Assembly (NCBI GenBank): GCA_002786715.1
Contig: PCTW01000045.1
Span: 1 to 50,067, forward strand
Reading direction: 5' to 3'
Length of the DNA: 50,067 nucleotides
DNA from: Bdellovibrio sp. CG22_combo_CG10-13_8_21_14_all_39_27
Lineage (GTDB): Bacteria > Bdellovibrionota > Bacteriovoracia > Bacteriovoracales > Bacteriovoracaceae
The position numbers and the translations under genes are program-made. The stretch's first letter is position 1, and the number at the start of each line of letters is the position of its first letter. The notes beneath the pieces were generated by a model. That model had not been told where the DNA came from. It was given only the letters and a program-made list of their open reading frames with translations, and made no database searches. Below, piece after piece: positions 41,378 to 48,900 of the stretch.

Positions 41378-41752
41378 TCATTCTTTGAACGTTATAGTCA
41401 TTTTATACTTCGTGCTTAGCTCGAGCATAATATTTTTTATCGTCGTACTGTCGATGAGGAGGTCAACAACATCAAGTCTCAATCCACCAGGGATGGCACA
41501 TTTATTGTCGCATTTCATATCTGAGGTCATGAGTTCAACTAGTTGAATAGGTTCTTTATTTTTGAAATTTGAATACCATTTAAAAAAATCTTCGATTTTA
41601 ACTCGGAGATCGCGCAACATTTCACCTTCTTTTCCATCCATGTTATAAAGTAGGCGGCCAGCATCCATTTGCTTTCCGTTTATGACAACCTGAAGGACAC
41701 CGCGAGGTGCTAGGTGTAGTGTATTGTTAAAACATTTTGGGCAGTACATCAA
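41378..41752 (-). CDS. small conserved hypothetical protein with two Cys pairs
   Basis: This 124-residue cytosolic protein begins MYCPKCFNN (CxxC, Cys4 and Cys7), and a second pair lies at KCDNKCAIPGG (Cys81 and Cys85). Together these could ligate one zinc in a ribbon-like fold. The sequence between is mixed alpha/beta (GVLQVVINGKQMDAGRLLYN). No family was recognised. It is the first gene of a likely three-gene operon with the CDF transporter (8 bp) and the TPR/HTH protein, so a metal-related role would be coherent but is inferred. Confidence 0.65.
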   Translation of the reverse strand: MMYCPKCFNNTLHLAPRGVLQVVINGKQMDAGRLLYNMDGKEGEMLRDLRVKIEDFFKWYSNFKNKEPIQLVELMTSDMKCDNKCAIPGGLRLDVVDLLIDSTTIKNIMLELSTKYKMTITFKE

Positions 41753-41824
41753 TCAACCTTTTGGCTTTACCCATTCTAACAGTAAGGGCAGAATTTTTAA
41801 AAGAAATCTTACCATTGGAGAACC

Positions 41825-42676
41825 ATGATTAGTGACACTAAGTACATTAAAGTTCGTGACGGAGTCGAGCTCTTCGCCCAAATTCGTGAAAGTGGTAAAA
41901 AAAGCTGGTTGATTGCGGTGCATGGGATTGGAGAGCATCTTGGTCGGCATAAGTATTTATACGATTTATTAGGCGATCAATTTAATATAATTCAATACGA
42001 TTTACGTGGACACGGTAAAAGTCACGGTGCTCGTGCTTGGGTAGGTGATTTTTTCGATCATATGAGAGATCTCGCAGAAGTCACACAATATCTGTACGAC
42101 CATTATAAAATGGATCGCTATGTTCTTTTCGCACACTCAATGGGAGCTCTTATTGCCTCAGGATTTTTAAAGCTTCATTTAAACGAAGCCTGTATGCCTC
42201 CTGAAGCGGTTTTTCTTAATGCTCCACCAGTTGGATTTCCTGGACCTCTAGGTCATATTGTTCGTTATTCACCAAAGTCTGTTTTTAGAAAGCTTGCGGA
42301 TTTGACTGTGAGTGTTCCTTTGTCTGGTTTAGTTGATCTCAAATATTTATCCCATGATCCTAAAGTGAAGGCTGAATATGTGGCCGACGATCTTAATTGT
42401 TTGGCTTTGCATACGAAGCTTCTTTTAGAATTGGTCAAGGCCAGTGGGATTGTTTTTGACGGGCCAATAAATCCTCAGATGCCAGCTTATGTGACAGTAG
42501 GAACAGAAGATAAAGTTGTAGGTTTTAATGATTTGATTAAGTATTTCAAACATACTGAACATCATTTTAAGTTAAAAGTTTTCAAAGGCTCTTATCATGA
42601 AATTCATAATGAGATTGATGAACATAGAAAGCCATACTTAGAATATTTAGGCCAAACGTTAGGTGCCTTTGCTTAA
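41825..42676 (+). CDS. lysophospholipase / monoacylglycerol lipase-like alpha/beta-hydrolase
   Basis: This 283-residue MGL/PldB-type enzyme has LIAVHGIGEHLGRHKYLYDL (the HG oxyanion motif), IIQYDLRGHGKSHG, YVLFAHSMGALIASGF (nucleophile Ser in AHSMGA), AYVTVGTEDKVVG (Asp) and KGSYHEIHNE (His). It lacks a signal peptide. It hydrolyses acylglycerols or lysophospholipids. A related enzyme at 28693-29625 has the same motif order. It is followed 15 bp later by a GAF-domain gene on the same strand. The Shine-Dalgarno before the ATG is weak (TTGGAG). Confidence 0.92.
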   Translation: MISDTKYIKVRDGVELFAQIRESGKKSWLIAVHGIGEHLGRHKYLYDLLGDQFNIIQYDLRGHGKSHGARAWVGDFFDHMRDLAEVTQYLYDHYKMDRYVLFAHSMGALIASGFLKLHLNEACMPPEAVFLNAPPVGFPGPLGHIVRYSPKSVFRKLADLTVSVPLSGLVDLKYLSHDPKVKAEYVADDLNCLALHTKLLLELVKASGIVFDGPINPQMPAYVTVGTEDKVVGFNDLIKYFKHTEHHFKLKVFKGSYHEIHNEIDEHRKPYLEYLGQTLGAFA

Positions 42677-42691
42677 TTAAGGAAGATCTTT

Positions 42692-43369
42692 ATGTACCGC
42701 TCGATTTGGGAAGAACTTTTAGTCAAAGATATTCATTCTTTAAGAATTGAAACCAAGCAACTTGGAGAGATTTTCAAAAAAAATTACTCGACAAATGTCA
42801 CTTTGAATAAATTCCCCATCACTCTTGAAGGTGTTTTATTAGGAGAAATCGAAACTGATGCCGAACCATCACGGGCGATTGAACTGACTCATCATTTAGC
42901 GGTGAATTTAAGAGGAGTTCAAAGTCTTGAACAGCTCCATGCTTTTACTGATCTTTTGAATTGGGTTGAAGAAGCCCGCAAAATTGCGCCTGAAGTTGTT
43001 GACTGGATTGGCCTCTATTTTAAAGCCTCGTGGTTATTAAGAGAGGAGACAACTGATTTAGTTCTAGGTCCATACTTGGGAGAAGTGACCAATCATGTGC
43101 GTATTCCAATCGACAGAGGAATGTGTGGCCTTGCTTTACGTGAGGAAAAAATTGTTAATGTTGAAGACGTTACCAAGGAATCCAGCCATATTGCTTGTTC
43201 ATTGAAGACTCGCTCTGAGCTGGTTTTGCCTCTCACTGATGAGCTTGGAAATTATATCGCAGAGTTGGATATAGATAGTAATGTTCTTAATGCCTTTTCT
43301 AAAGAAGTTGAGAACAAATATCGTCTCTTTATTGAATCATTCCCGAGTGTCTTAAAAACCTTCCGATAA
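42692..43369 (+). CDS. GAF-domain protein resembling free methionine-R-sulfoxide reductase, one Cys missing
   Basis: This 225-residue protein has a GAF domain at about residues 100-205 resembling fRMsr (YebR). It has DWIGLYF, LVLGPYLG, VRIPIDRGMCGLAL with Cys145, HIACSLKTRSELVLPL with Cys169, and AELDIDSNVLNAFS. These match the resolving and catalytic Cys of fRMsr (GVCG and HIAC). The third Cys, normally just after the GP-x-x-G turn, is replaced by the EVTNHV segment. An N-terminal extension of about 65 residues is unlike fRMsr, which is usually 150-165 residues. It may reduce free methionine sulfoxide or be a signalling GAF domain. The 3' end overlaps the amidotransferase gene by 41 bp. Confidence 0.78.
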   Translation: MYRSIWEELLVKDIHSLRIETKQLGEIFKKNYSTNVTLNKFPITLEGVLLGEIETDAEPSRAIELTHHLAVNLRGVQSLEQLHAFTDLLNWVEEARKIAPEVVDWIGLYFKASWLLREETTDLVLGPYLGEVTNHVRIPIDRGMCGLALREEKIVNVEDVTKESSHIACSLKTRSELVLPLTDELGNYIAELDIDSNVLNAFSKEVENKYRLFIESFPSVLKTFR

Positions 43370-43997
43370 CTTCAAGACCATCTCTCATGGCCAGTGCGCG
43401 ATGAGCTTGATCAGGCTTTCTTTCAAGTTCTTCCACGAAAAAATGTGAAGCCTCAGGATGCCCTTGAAAGCTTAAAAAAGGATATTTTTTATGAGCGATG
43501 ACATCGTATTTGCATTCACTACTTTGGGCTAAATGAACAAAGTCTTCCGTAAGGTTTTTAACTTCGTAACCATGACTGGTCATGACGTGAAATTGTTCAC
43601 CTTTCTCTAATCCAAAATAATTTTCCAGAACAGTATAGGCACGTGAACCTTCGTTGTATTTGTTGTCTTGAACTTTATCGACAATGCAACCATAGGCATC
43701 AGCAATCAATTGATGACCAAAGCAAATTCCCAATACAGGAATTCCTGCTTCAAGTTTTTTCTTCATCAGATTCGCAAGGTTTACTTGCCACTCGAGTCTA
43801 TCGCTAACATTACTTATACTTCCAAAGATGATGTAGGCGGAATCTGGTGATTTCTCTAGAGAATCAATTCCAAGTTGCGGTGGGTAGTGAAATGTGAAAG
43901 GAACCTTGAAATGATGAACTAAGCGATTATAACAATGAGTGGAGATACGCTCTATGGCGCAATCAATAACGGCAACTGATTTAAATTCTTCTTTCAT
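43329..43997 (-). CDS. class I glutamine amidotransferase-like protein
   Basis: This 222-residue single-domain GATase has VLGICFGHQLIADAYG with the nucleophile Cys92, and FLSFQGHPEASHF with His180 and Glu182. The triad is therefore complete. Free-standing members act on unknown substrates, sometimes gamma-glutamyl compounds such as gamma-glutamyl-putrescine. The ATG at 43997 has AGGA at suitable distance. At the 5' end it overlaps the methyltransferase gene, if the latter starts at 43954, and at its 3' end the GAF gene (41 bp). Cytosolic. Confidence 0.88.
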   Translation of the reverse strand: MKEEFKSVAVIDCAIERISTHCYNRLVHHFKVPFTFHYPPQLGIDSLEKSPDSAYIIFGSISNVSDRLEWQVNLANLMKKKLEAGIPVLGICFGHQLIADAYGCIVDKVQDNKYNEGSRAYTVLENYFGLEKGEQFHVMTSHGYEVKNLTEDFVHLAQSSECKYDVIAHKKYPFLSFQGHPEASHFFVEELERKPDQAHRALAMRDGLEVIGRFLRHSGMIQ

Positions 43998-44448
43998 ATT
44001 GTCCTATGCTGGACCTGTTGGTCCTATCATCGTTAAGGGATCAGGATCTTATATCGAGCATCTCCATCTGTTAAGCTCAGAACAAGAAATCCCTCGTTCA
44101 AATAACAATGGACAAGAGAAAATTCAACTTCAACTCGATCAATATTTTCAAGGCAAGAGAAAGCACTTCGATTTACAATTAAAATTTGAAGGAACTTCTT
44201 TCCAAAAGGAAGTGTGGCAAGCTCTCTTAGAGATTCCCTACGGGACTGTTATCACCTATGGAGAGCTGGCCCAAAAAATAGGACGACCACGTGCTCAACA
44301 GGCGGTTGGCTCAGCCGTGGGTGCCAATCCTTTGCCCCTCTTAATACCTTGCCATCGAGTGGTGGCCAAGTCTCATTTGGGCGGCTTTAGTGCGCCAATC
44401 GAGTGGAAAAAGTGGTTATTGAGCCATGAATTCTCACAATTTCAATAG
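43954..44448 (+). CDS. ogt: methylated-DNA-protein-cysteine methyltransferase
   Basis: This protein of about 164 residues repairs O6-alkylguanine by suicidal transfer to Cys. The active site is LLIPCHRVVAKSHLGGFSA, with Cys133 in PCHR. SFQKEVWQALLEIPYGTVIT and YGELAQKIGRPRAQQAVGSA (the helix-turn-helix and Arg finger) match the Ogt/MGMT family. The ATG at 43954 has GGAG 9 bp upstream, but overlaps the divergent amidotransferase gene by 44 bp. A TTG at 43999 would remove the overlap but lacks a Shine-Dalgarno. The N-terminus is short compared with Ada. Confidence 0.93.
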   Translation: MAQSITATDLNSSFILSYAGPVGPIIVKGSGSYIEHLHLLSSEQEIPRSNNNGQEKIQLQLDQYFQGKRKHFDLQLKFEGTSFQKEVWQALLEIPYGTVITYGELAQKIGRPRAQQAVGSAVGANPLPLLIPCHRVVAKSHLGGFSAPIEWKKWLLSHEFSQFQ

Positions 44449-44511
44449 TTTAAAAAGCTTCCAATAAAAAAACTAAATTTCTGACTGAATTACTCCGAAT
44501 AGCCATATGAG

Positions 44512-44536
44512 GTGGACTAATTTTATCCACTTTTTT
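44512..44536 (+). terminator. weak terminator-like hairpin
   Basis: GTGGA (44512-44516) and TCCAC (44526-44530) form a 5-bp stem with a 9-nt loop, followed by TTTTTT (44531-44536). It lies between the methyltransferase gene and the Ala/Pro-rich gene. The T-run ends two bases before the GGAG region of that gene, so it could instead be a leader structure. Confidence 0.35.
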
Positions 44537-44544
44537 GGAGAGTC

Positions 44545-45213
44545 ATGGCTGTTAAAGACCTCAATATAGAATTTGAGGACGAAGACGACATTAAGGCCGC
44601 GCAGGCAAAAAAGAAATCAGAGGTCGTACAAGACGTCGATCTTGATTTCGACGTTTTGACTGACCCGAACGTTCCAGAAGCAGATGCCAAGAAGGCCGCA
44701 GATCTCTTGAAGAAACCTGCTGCTCCTGCCGCGAAACCAAGTGCTCCAGCTCCTGCAGCTGGAAAGCCAGCAGCTACGCCAGTTGCTGTTAAACCTGCAG
44801 CACAAGCTCCAGTTCAAAAGCCTGCACCTGCTATGGCAGAGGTGACGCCAATAGAGCAGAGAAGAGCAGCTCCTGTTCAAGAGCCTGCCCCGCAGAATTA
44901 TTCTGCTCCTCAAGTCGGAGCTCATTATCAACTTGGAGACGAGTTGAAAAAAGTCATGAATGGAAATCAAATTTTAGCGATAGAGCTTGAAGCGCGAATT
45001 CAAATTGAAGTGGCTGAGAGATTGGCCATGGTTAAAGCTGAGCATGCTCAAGAAGCTAAGATGCTCGAATACAACGTGAACAAAATGTTAAAACAAATTA
45101 TGGCAAAAGCGCCAGCGCTTAAAAAAGAAGTGATTCAAATTCAAAAGACAGTGCAAGACTTTGCACTCGTCGATAAAAGCAAAAAGAAGGGTTCTGGAGA
45201 AGAAGCCGCCTAA
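44545..45213 (+). CDS. hypothetical protein with Ala/Pro-rich linker and coiled-coil C-terminus
   Basis: This 222-residue cytosolic protein starts with an acidic segment (NIEFEDEDDIKAAQAKKK). A low-complexity Ala/Pro/Lys linker follows at about residues 56-120, with repeated KPA and PAP. A predicted coiled-coil or helical region (about 130-210) begins YQLGDELKKVMNGNQILAIE and ends in charged residues. No family was recognised. The TonB/TolA-like composition suggests a flexible spacer holding two interaction ends. It ends 3 bp from the convergent Gly-rich peptide gene. Base composition in the linker is locally GC-rich because of the Ala/Pro codons. Confidence 0.65.
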   Translation: MAVKDLNIEFEDEDDIKAAQAKKKSEVVQDVDLDFDVLTDPNVPEADAKKAADLLKKPAAPAAKPSAPAPAAGKPAATPVAVKPAAQAPVQKPAPAMAEVTPIEQRRAAPVQEPAPQNYSAPQVGAHYQLGDELKKVMNGNQILAIELEARIQIEVAERLAMVKAEHAQEAKMLEYNVNKMLKQIMAKAPALKKEVIQIQKTVQDFALVDKSKKKGSGEEAA

Positions 45214-45216
45214 GAA

Positions 45217-45378
45217 TTAGCGACCACCGCCACCGTTTCCACCATTACCGCCACCAGTGCCGCCAGGTCCATCAGTGTTGATTGGAGGACGTTTCACGAT
45301 AACTTTTGCAGACGCAGTAGAAGCGAATGATCCTGAAGTAATCAGCATGACGAACAAAAACATCAAAACTTTTTTCAT
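45217..45378 (-). CDS. 53-residue exported Gly-rich peptide
   Basis: This is a small gene with a strong AAGGAG eight bases before the ATG at 45378. The product starts with a signal peptide (MKKVLMFLFVMLITSGSFAS, cleaved near residue 24 after STASA). Mature residues are KVIVKRPPINTDGPGG, followed by a Gly/Asn tail ending GGGGR. The mature peptide is about 29 residues, over half Gly. The promoter candidate upstream and the lack of alternative frames support a real gene. It resembles tiny exported Gly-rich peptides seen in predatory bacteria. Function unknown; a wall- or surface-associated adhesive role is possible. Confidence 0.8.
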   Translation of the reverse strand: MKKVLMFLFVMLITSGSFASTASAKVIVKRPPINTDGPGGTGGGNGGNGGGGR

Positions 45379-45412
45379 ATCAAAAACTCCTTAAAACGTG
45401 TTCTTAAATAAT

Positions 45413-45440
45413 CTTATAGCACTGTTGGAAAAAGTCACAA
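45413..45440 (-). promoter_or_regulatory. sigma70-type promoter candidate for the Gly-rich peptide
   Basis: Reading the minus strand: TTGTGA (45440-45435), a 16-bp spacer, and TATAAG (45418-45413), giving a leader of about 28 nt before the ATG at 45378. Confidence 0.5.
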
Positions 45441-45498
45441 CGGGTCAATAAACTCATTTGATAGAGAGGACTCGTAAATTCAATGTCTTAAGCCGCAC

Positions 45499-45524
45499 TT
45501 GTAAGAATCACAATAATCTTACAA
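45499..45524. other. 8-bp dyad, TTGTAAGA / TCTTACAA
   Basis: TTGTAAGA (45499-45506) and TCTTACAA (45517-45524) are exact reverse complements, 10 bp apart. The dyad lies just beyond the 3' end of the M48 protease gene, upstream of the Gly-rich peptide promoter. It could be an operator for the latter or a hairpin after the protease transcript; no T-tract follows. Confidence 0.4.
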
Positions 45525-45545
45525 CGCACTGCTTGGTTTTTGGGA

Positions 45546-46829
45546 TCAAACCGCACCGGACGACTGAAGTTTTTTTAGGTGTTCTACTCGAACAGATGCT
45601 GGAGGGTGGGAGTGATAAAAAGCGCTGAAGAGAGGATCAGGGGTTAATGTCGAAGCATTGTCTTTGTACATTTTTACCAATGCATTGATGAGCTCTCCTG
45701 CATTGGCATACTGAGCAGCAAAAGCATCGGCTTCAAATTCATATTTCCGAGATGACCAACTCATAAAAGGTGTTAACCAATAAGTGTAAACTCCGGCCAC
45801 CATACTAAAAAGAATAAGTCCTAAATGCGGAGAGAATTGTCCTTCTGGAAGATGAGTGATTCCATGAGCAGCGTAAAACCAAGGCGAGAAAAAGAGAATA
45901 TTGAGGATATAGAAACCTACAAAGCTCAAGATCAAAGATTTGATTAAACCCTTAACGATATGCTTGCGTTTAAAGTGGCCAAGCTCATGGGCCAAAACTG
46001 CTTCTACTTCGTGTGAAGTTAAGCCATTGATTAACGTATCAAAGAAAACGATTCGCTTATTATTTCCGAAACCAGTGAAGTAAGCATTTCCATGAGAACT
46101 TCTTTTGGAGGCGTCCATCACATAGAGGCCATTACTTTTGAATCCAGTTCTCTCAAGAAGTTTTAAAACAGTTTGCTTAACTTCGCCTTCTTCGAGAGGA
46201 GAAAATTTATTAAAGAGAGGAGCGATGATTCGTGGATAGGCCCAAATCATAATGAGTTGAACGATTGTTAAGAAACCCCAACCCCAAATCCACCAGCTCG
46301 AACCAAGTGAGAGGAGGATGTAAATTAATCCTGCTAAAATAGGAAGGCCAATGATCCCGCCTAATAGAACTCCTTTTAAAAGATCCATGGTAAAAAGTTT
46401 TGGGTTTGTTTTGTTAAAACCAAATTTTTCTTCAATGACAAAAGTTGAGTAGATACTTTGTGGCAAACCGATCAAAAGATTAATGATTCCAAATACGGCA
46501 AAGAAAATGACTCCTTGTAAGACTGGTCCAGAAGCTAAGGGAGAAGTAAGAGTGTCTAAGCTTTGAAGGCCACCACCAAGTGTCCAAACTAAAAGAATAA
46601 AGACTTCCACTATTCTAAAAAAATAGCCGGCATTAATTTTTGCGATAGAGTAATCGGCTGCTTTTTGATGATCCGGAAGGGTGATCGTTTTATTAAAGCG
46701 ATCAGGAACTTGGCCCCTATGATTAAAAATAAAATTTTGATTACGGCGATCGAGCCAGCTCTCAACGAGCGCTTTTAAAACAATCGCTGCAATAAATATT
46801 TTTTTGACGAGTACTATTTCCAAGGCCAT
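45546..46829 (-). CDS. M48-family zinc metalloprotease (Ste24/CAAX protease 1 type)
   Basis: This 427-residue integral membrane protease has several transmembrane helices. HELGH is at 281-285 within VLAHELGHFKRKH (zinc ligands His281 and His285, catalytic Glu282), and the third ligand is in RKYEFEADAFA (Glu364). LINGLTSHEVEAVLAHE, NAYFTGFGNNKRIVFFD and the DNASTLTPDPLFSAFYHSHPP-type tail (conserved SxHPP) are characteristic of Ste24 rather than HtpX. Bacterial Ste24 members act in membrane protein turnover. It is a monocistronic gene by spacing. Length matches the family (about 400-430). Confidence 0.94.
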   Translation of the reverse strand: MALEIVLVKKIFIAAIVLKALVESWLDRRNQNFIFNHRGQVPDRFNKTITLPDHQKAADYSIAKINAGYFFRIVEVFILLVWTLGGGLQSLDTLTSPLASGPVLQGVIFFAVFGIINLLIGLPQSIYSTFVIEEKFGFNKTNPKLFTMDLLKGVLLGGIIGLPILAGLIYILLSLGSSWWIWGWGFLTIVQLIMIWAYPRIIAPLFNKFSPLEEGEVKQTVLKLLERTGFKSNGLYVMDASKRSSHGNAYFTGFGNNKRIVFFDTLINGLTSHEVEAVLAHELGHFKRKHIVKGLIKSLILSFVGFYILNILFFSPWFYAAHGITHLPEGQFSPHLGLILFSMVAGVYTYWLTPFMSWSSRKYEFEADAFAAQYANAGELINALVKMYKDNASTLTPDPLFSAFYHSHPPASVRVEHLKKLQSSGAV

Positions 46830-46896
46830 GAAATCTCCCTCATTTTTGAGATTTCAATAGTCTGGCAGAGGATGACCTCTTTGTTAAGTAGAACTC

Positions 46897-47457
46897 TTAG
46901 TCATCAAAGCACTCAGGATCCCAATTTCCTTGAAAATCATTCTTAAGAAAATCGACGATTTCATCGAGCGGCTTGTAACGTTTAACGTCATTTACAAAGA
47001 GGTGAGCTGCAAATCCCAAATTATAAGCAACAGTCACTTCTTTTACATTTTCACTTACAAAGCCAATAGGACAAGGTGCGCCACGAGCAAGAGCTTTAAG
47101 GTACATTCCCTCTCCAGGCTTCATTTCTGCTTGAGTTTCAGGAAGGAGCACTTGTTGAAAAATTGACCAATCAAAGGGAACTGAATCAACCCATCTTTGA
47201 GAAATAAAAACTTTAAGAGATTGAAGCTTTTCGCCTTGGGAATTTCCCCAAGAAACGGGAATATTCGTCATAATCGCCACATTGATTCCTAGATCACGCA
47301 AGCCTTCTAAGTATTCTTTTGCTCCTTGAAAATATTTAATTTTGGACATGTCACTAGTGTCAACAATCGTGTCACCGAGATCAAAGTATATCCATGGTTT
47401 TGGTTTCGCTGCAAAAGCTGATGATATTACAAAAAGAGAGACTAAAAATCCTTTCAT
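46897..47457 (-). CDS. exported HAD-like protein
   Basis: This 186-residue protein has a signal peptide (MKGFLVSLFVISSAFA). It has a HAD-like core: YFDLGDTIVDTSD (motif I with D-x-G-D; the usual second acid is Gly), VAIMTNIPVSWG (motif II), and GFVSENVKEVTVAYNLGF (motif IV-like). EGLRDLGINVAI lies between. With DxG instead of DxD, the phosphatase general acid is missing, so activity may be altered or lost. Export of a HAD protein is uncommon. The start is supported by GGAGAAA before the ATG. It lies alone between convergent and divergent neighbours. Confidence 0.75.
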   Translation of the reverse strand: MKGFLVSLFVISSAFAAKPKPWIYFDLGDTIVDTSDMSKIKYFQGAKEYLEGLRDLGINVAIMTNIPVSWGNSQGEKLQSLKVFISQRWVDSVPFDWSIFQQVLLPETQAEMKPGEGMYLKALARGAPCPIGFVSENVKEVTVAYNLGFAAHLFVNDVKRYKPLDEIVDFLKNDFQGNWDPECFDD

Positions 47458-47564
47458 GATTTCTCCAAAGCGTTAGTTACATGTAGAGGATATCTCTAAT
47501 CTCTAGCTAAAAAAGAACGTAGGTCATGCTTTTATCTTTGATAAATCACTGTTACATTTTTGCC

Positions 47565-48317
47565 ATGATTACACAGATTAAAACCAATAGCCCACTCCAG
47601 AACTTTAGCTATTTGATTGAATACCAAAAAGGAAAATTTTGGTGTCTCGATCCCTATGATGCTGGGCAAATTAATGGAGAAATAGATAAGCGAGGTGGGC
47701 AGCTCGAAGTGATCATCAATAGTCATGAGCATTGGGATCATTATCAAGGAAATGAGCAATTGTTGTCGCGATGGCAATGTGAGCTTTGGGCCCATCCCAA
47801 GGCCCTTGGAATTATACCGAACGTCTCAAGAGCGTTGAAAGCTGCTGAGTCAATCAAGATGGATGAGAACTGTTCTTTAGAAATTCTCGATACACCAGGG
47901 CACACATTCGCTCATATCAGCTTACTGATTAAAGAGCATGAAATTCCCCAGAGTATTTTTAGTGGAGACACTTTTTTTAATGCAGGTGTTGGAAATTGTC
48001 GCAATGGGGGAGATCCTAAGGCCCTTTTTCAAACAATTAAAAAATACTATGAAACATTGCCTGATCAGGTCCTCGTTTACCCTGGGCATGATTATCTTCA
48101 CAATAATTTAAAATTTACGTTATCACTGGATAAAGAGAATGAGTCGGCAAAACATTTATTGCAAAAACCTGCCAAAGTAATGAGCATGAAAGATGAAAGG
48201 AATTATAATCTTTTTTTAAGACTCCAAAATGAAAGTTTAAAAGAGTCTCTCGATTTAAAATCTAGCAGCGAAGAAGAAATATTTATTGAATTAAGAAAAC
48301 GTAGAGATCAATGGTAA
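47565..48317 (+). CDS. metallo-beta-lactamase-fold hydrolase, glyoxalase II-like
   Basis: This protein of about 250 residues has the MBL-fold metal site: VIINSHEHWDHYQGN (H-x-H-x-DH), DTPGHTFAHIS (His), FSGDTFFNAGVGNC (Asp) and VLVYPGHDYLHNNL (last His). The Y-PGH-DY segment and the C-terminal helices (NYNLFLRLQ) are as in hydroxyacylglutathione hydrolase (GloB), which completes methylglyoxal detoxification. The ATG at 47565 matches the usual N-terminus (MITQIKTNSPLQNFSYLIEY); an in-frame ATG 39 bp upstream is possible. The PrxQ gene follows 16 bp later, making an apparent detoxification pair. Confidence 0.88.
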   Translation: MITQIKTNSPLQNFSYLIEYQKGKFWCLDPYDAGQINGEIDKRGGQLEVIINSHEHWDHYQGNEQLLSRWQCELWAHPKALGIIPNVSRALKAAESIKMDENCSLEILDTPGHTFAHISLLIKEHEIPQSIFSGDTFFNAGVGNCRNGGDPKALFQTIKKYYETLPDQVLVYPGHDYLHNNLKFTLSLDKENESAKHLLQKPAKVMSMKDERNYNLFLRLQNESLKESLDLKSSSEEEIFIELRKRRDQW

Positions 48318-48333
48318 TTTAAAGGAGTTCGAT

Positions 48334-48810
48334 ATGACGAAATTAACTGAAGGGAAAGCGGCACCTGCTTTTCAATTGCTCAATCAAGATGAAGAAAAAG
48401 TTTCACTCAAAGATTTTAAGGGTGAAAAAAATGTTGTTCTTTATTTTTATCCACGTGCCATGACTCCCGGGTGCACAGTTCAAGCATGTGGCATTCGCGA
48501 CTTCGCTAAAAAATGGTCAAAAATTGATACCGTTGTATTGGGAGTAAGCCCTGACCTTCCTGGCAAGCTTCAAAAATTCATCGACAAAGAAAAGCTTAAT
48601 TTTACTTTATTATCAGATCCAGAGCATGCCACAGCTGAAAAGTATGGAGTCTGGGGTCTTAAGAAGTTTATGGGAAAAGAGCATATGGGAATATTGCGGA
48701 CAACATTCATTATTGGCAAAGATGGTAAAATTGCTCATATCATAAGTAAGGTCAATACTAAGACTCATCATGACGATGTATACGAATGGATAAGTGAAAA
48801 CCTAACATAA
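48334..48810 (+). CDS. bcp: peroxiredoxin, PrxQ/BCP type
   Basis: This 158-residue thiol peroxidase has the peroxidatic Cys47 in MTPGCTVQACGIRD and the resolving Cys52 five residues later, the standard spacing of PrxQ/BCP. Thr44-Pro45 precede the Cys as required. FYPRAM, SDPEHATAEKYGVWG and RTTFIIGKDGKI are family signatures. It reduces hydrogen and alkyl peroxides in the cytosol with thioredoxin. AAGGAG precedes the ATG. It is probably co-transcribed with the upstream glyoxalase II-like gene. Confidence 0.95.
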   Translation: MTKLTEGKAAPAFQLLNQDEEKVSLKDFKGEKNVVLYFYPRAMTPGCTVQACGIRDFAKKWSKIDTVVLGVSPDLPGKLQKFIDKEKLNFTLLSDPEHATAEKYGVWGLKKFMGKEHMGILRTTFIIGKDGKIAHIISKVNTKTHHDDVYEWISENLT

Positions 48811-48860
48811 TCCTAATCTTTTCATAGCGTCAGAAATAGCTACTTGCCGAACAAAACATT

Positions 48861-48894
48861 CCCCTGATAAGTTGGCCAATATCTTATTAGGGGG
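48861..48894 (+). promoter_or_regulatory. 11-bp hairpin sequestering the Shine-Dalgarno of the 48901 gene
   Basis: CCCCTGATAAG (48861-48871) pairs with CTTATTAGGGG (48883-48893) with one G-U pair; the loop of 11 nt contains the palindrome TTGGCCAA, shared partly with the stem edge. The stem's 3' arm contains AGGGGG, the only SD for the GTG at 48901. There is no T-tract, so it is not a terminator. Confidence 0.5.
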
Positions 48895-48900
48895 ATACTC

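Noticed and set aside
41753-41950. Short minus-strand frame upstream of the small Cys-pair protein
   Set aside because: It lies antisense to the start of the alpha/beta-hydrolase gene, has no Shine-Dalgarno and no protein-like pattern.
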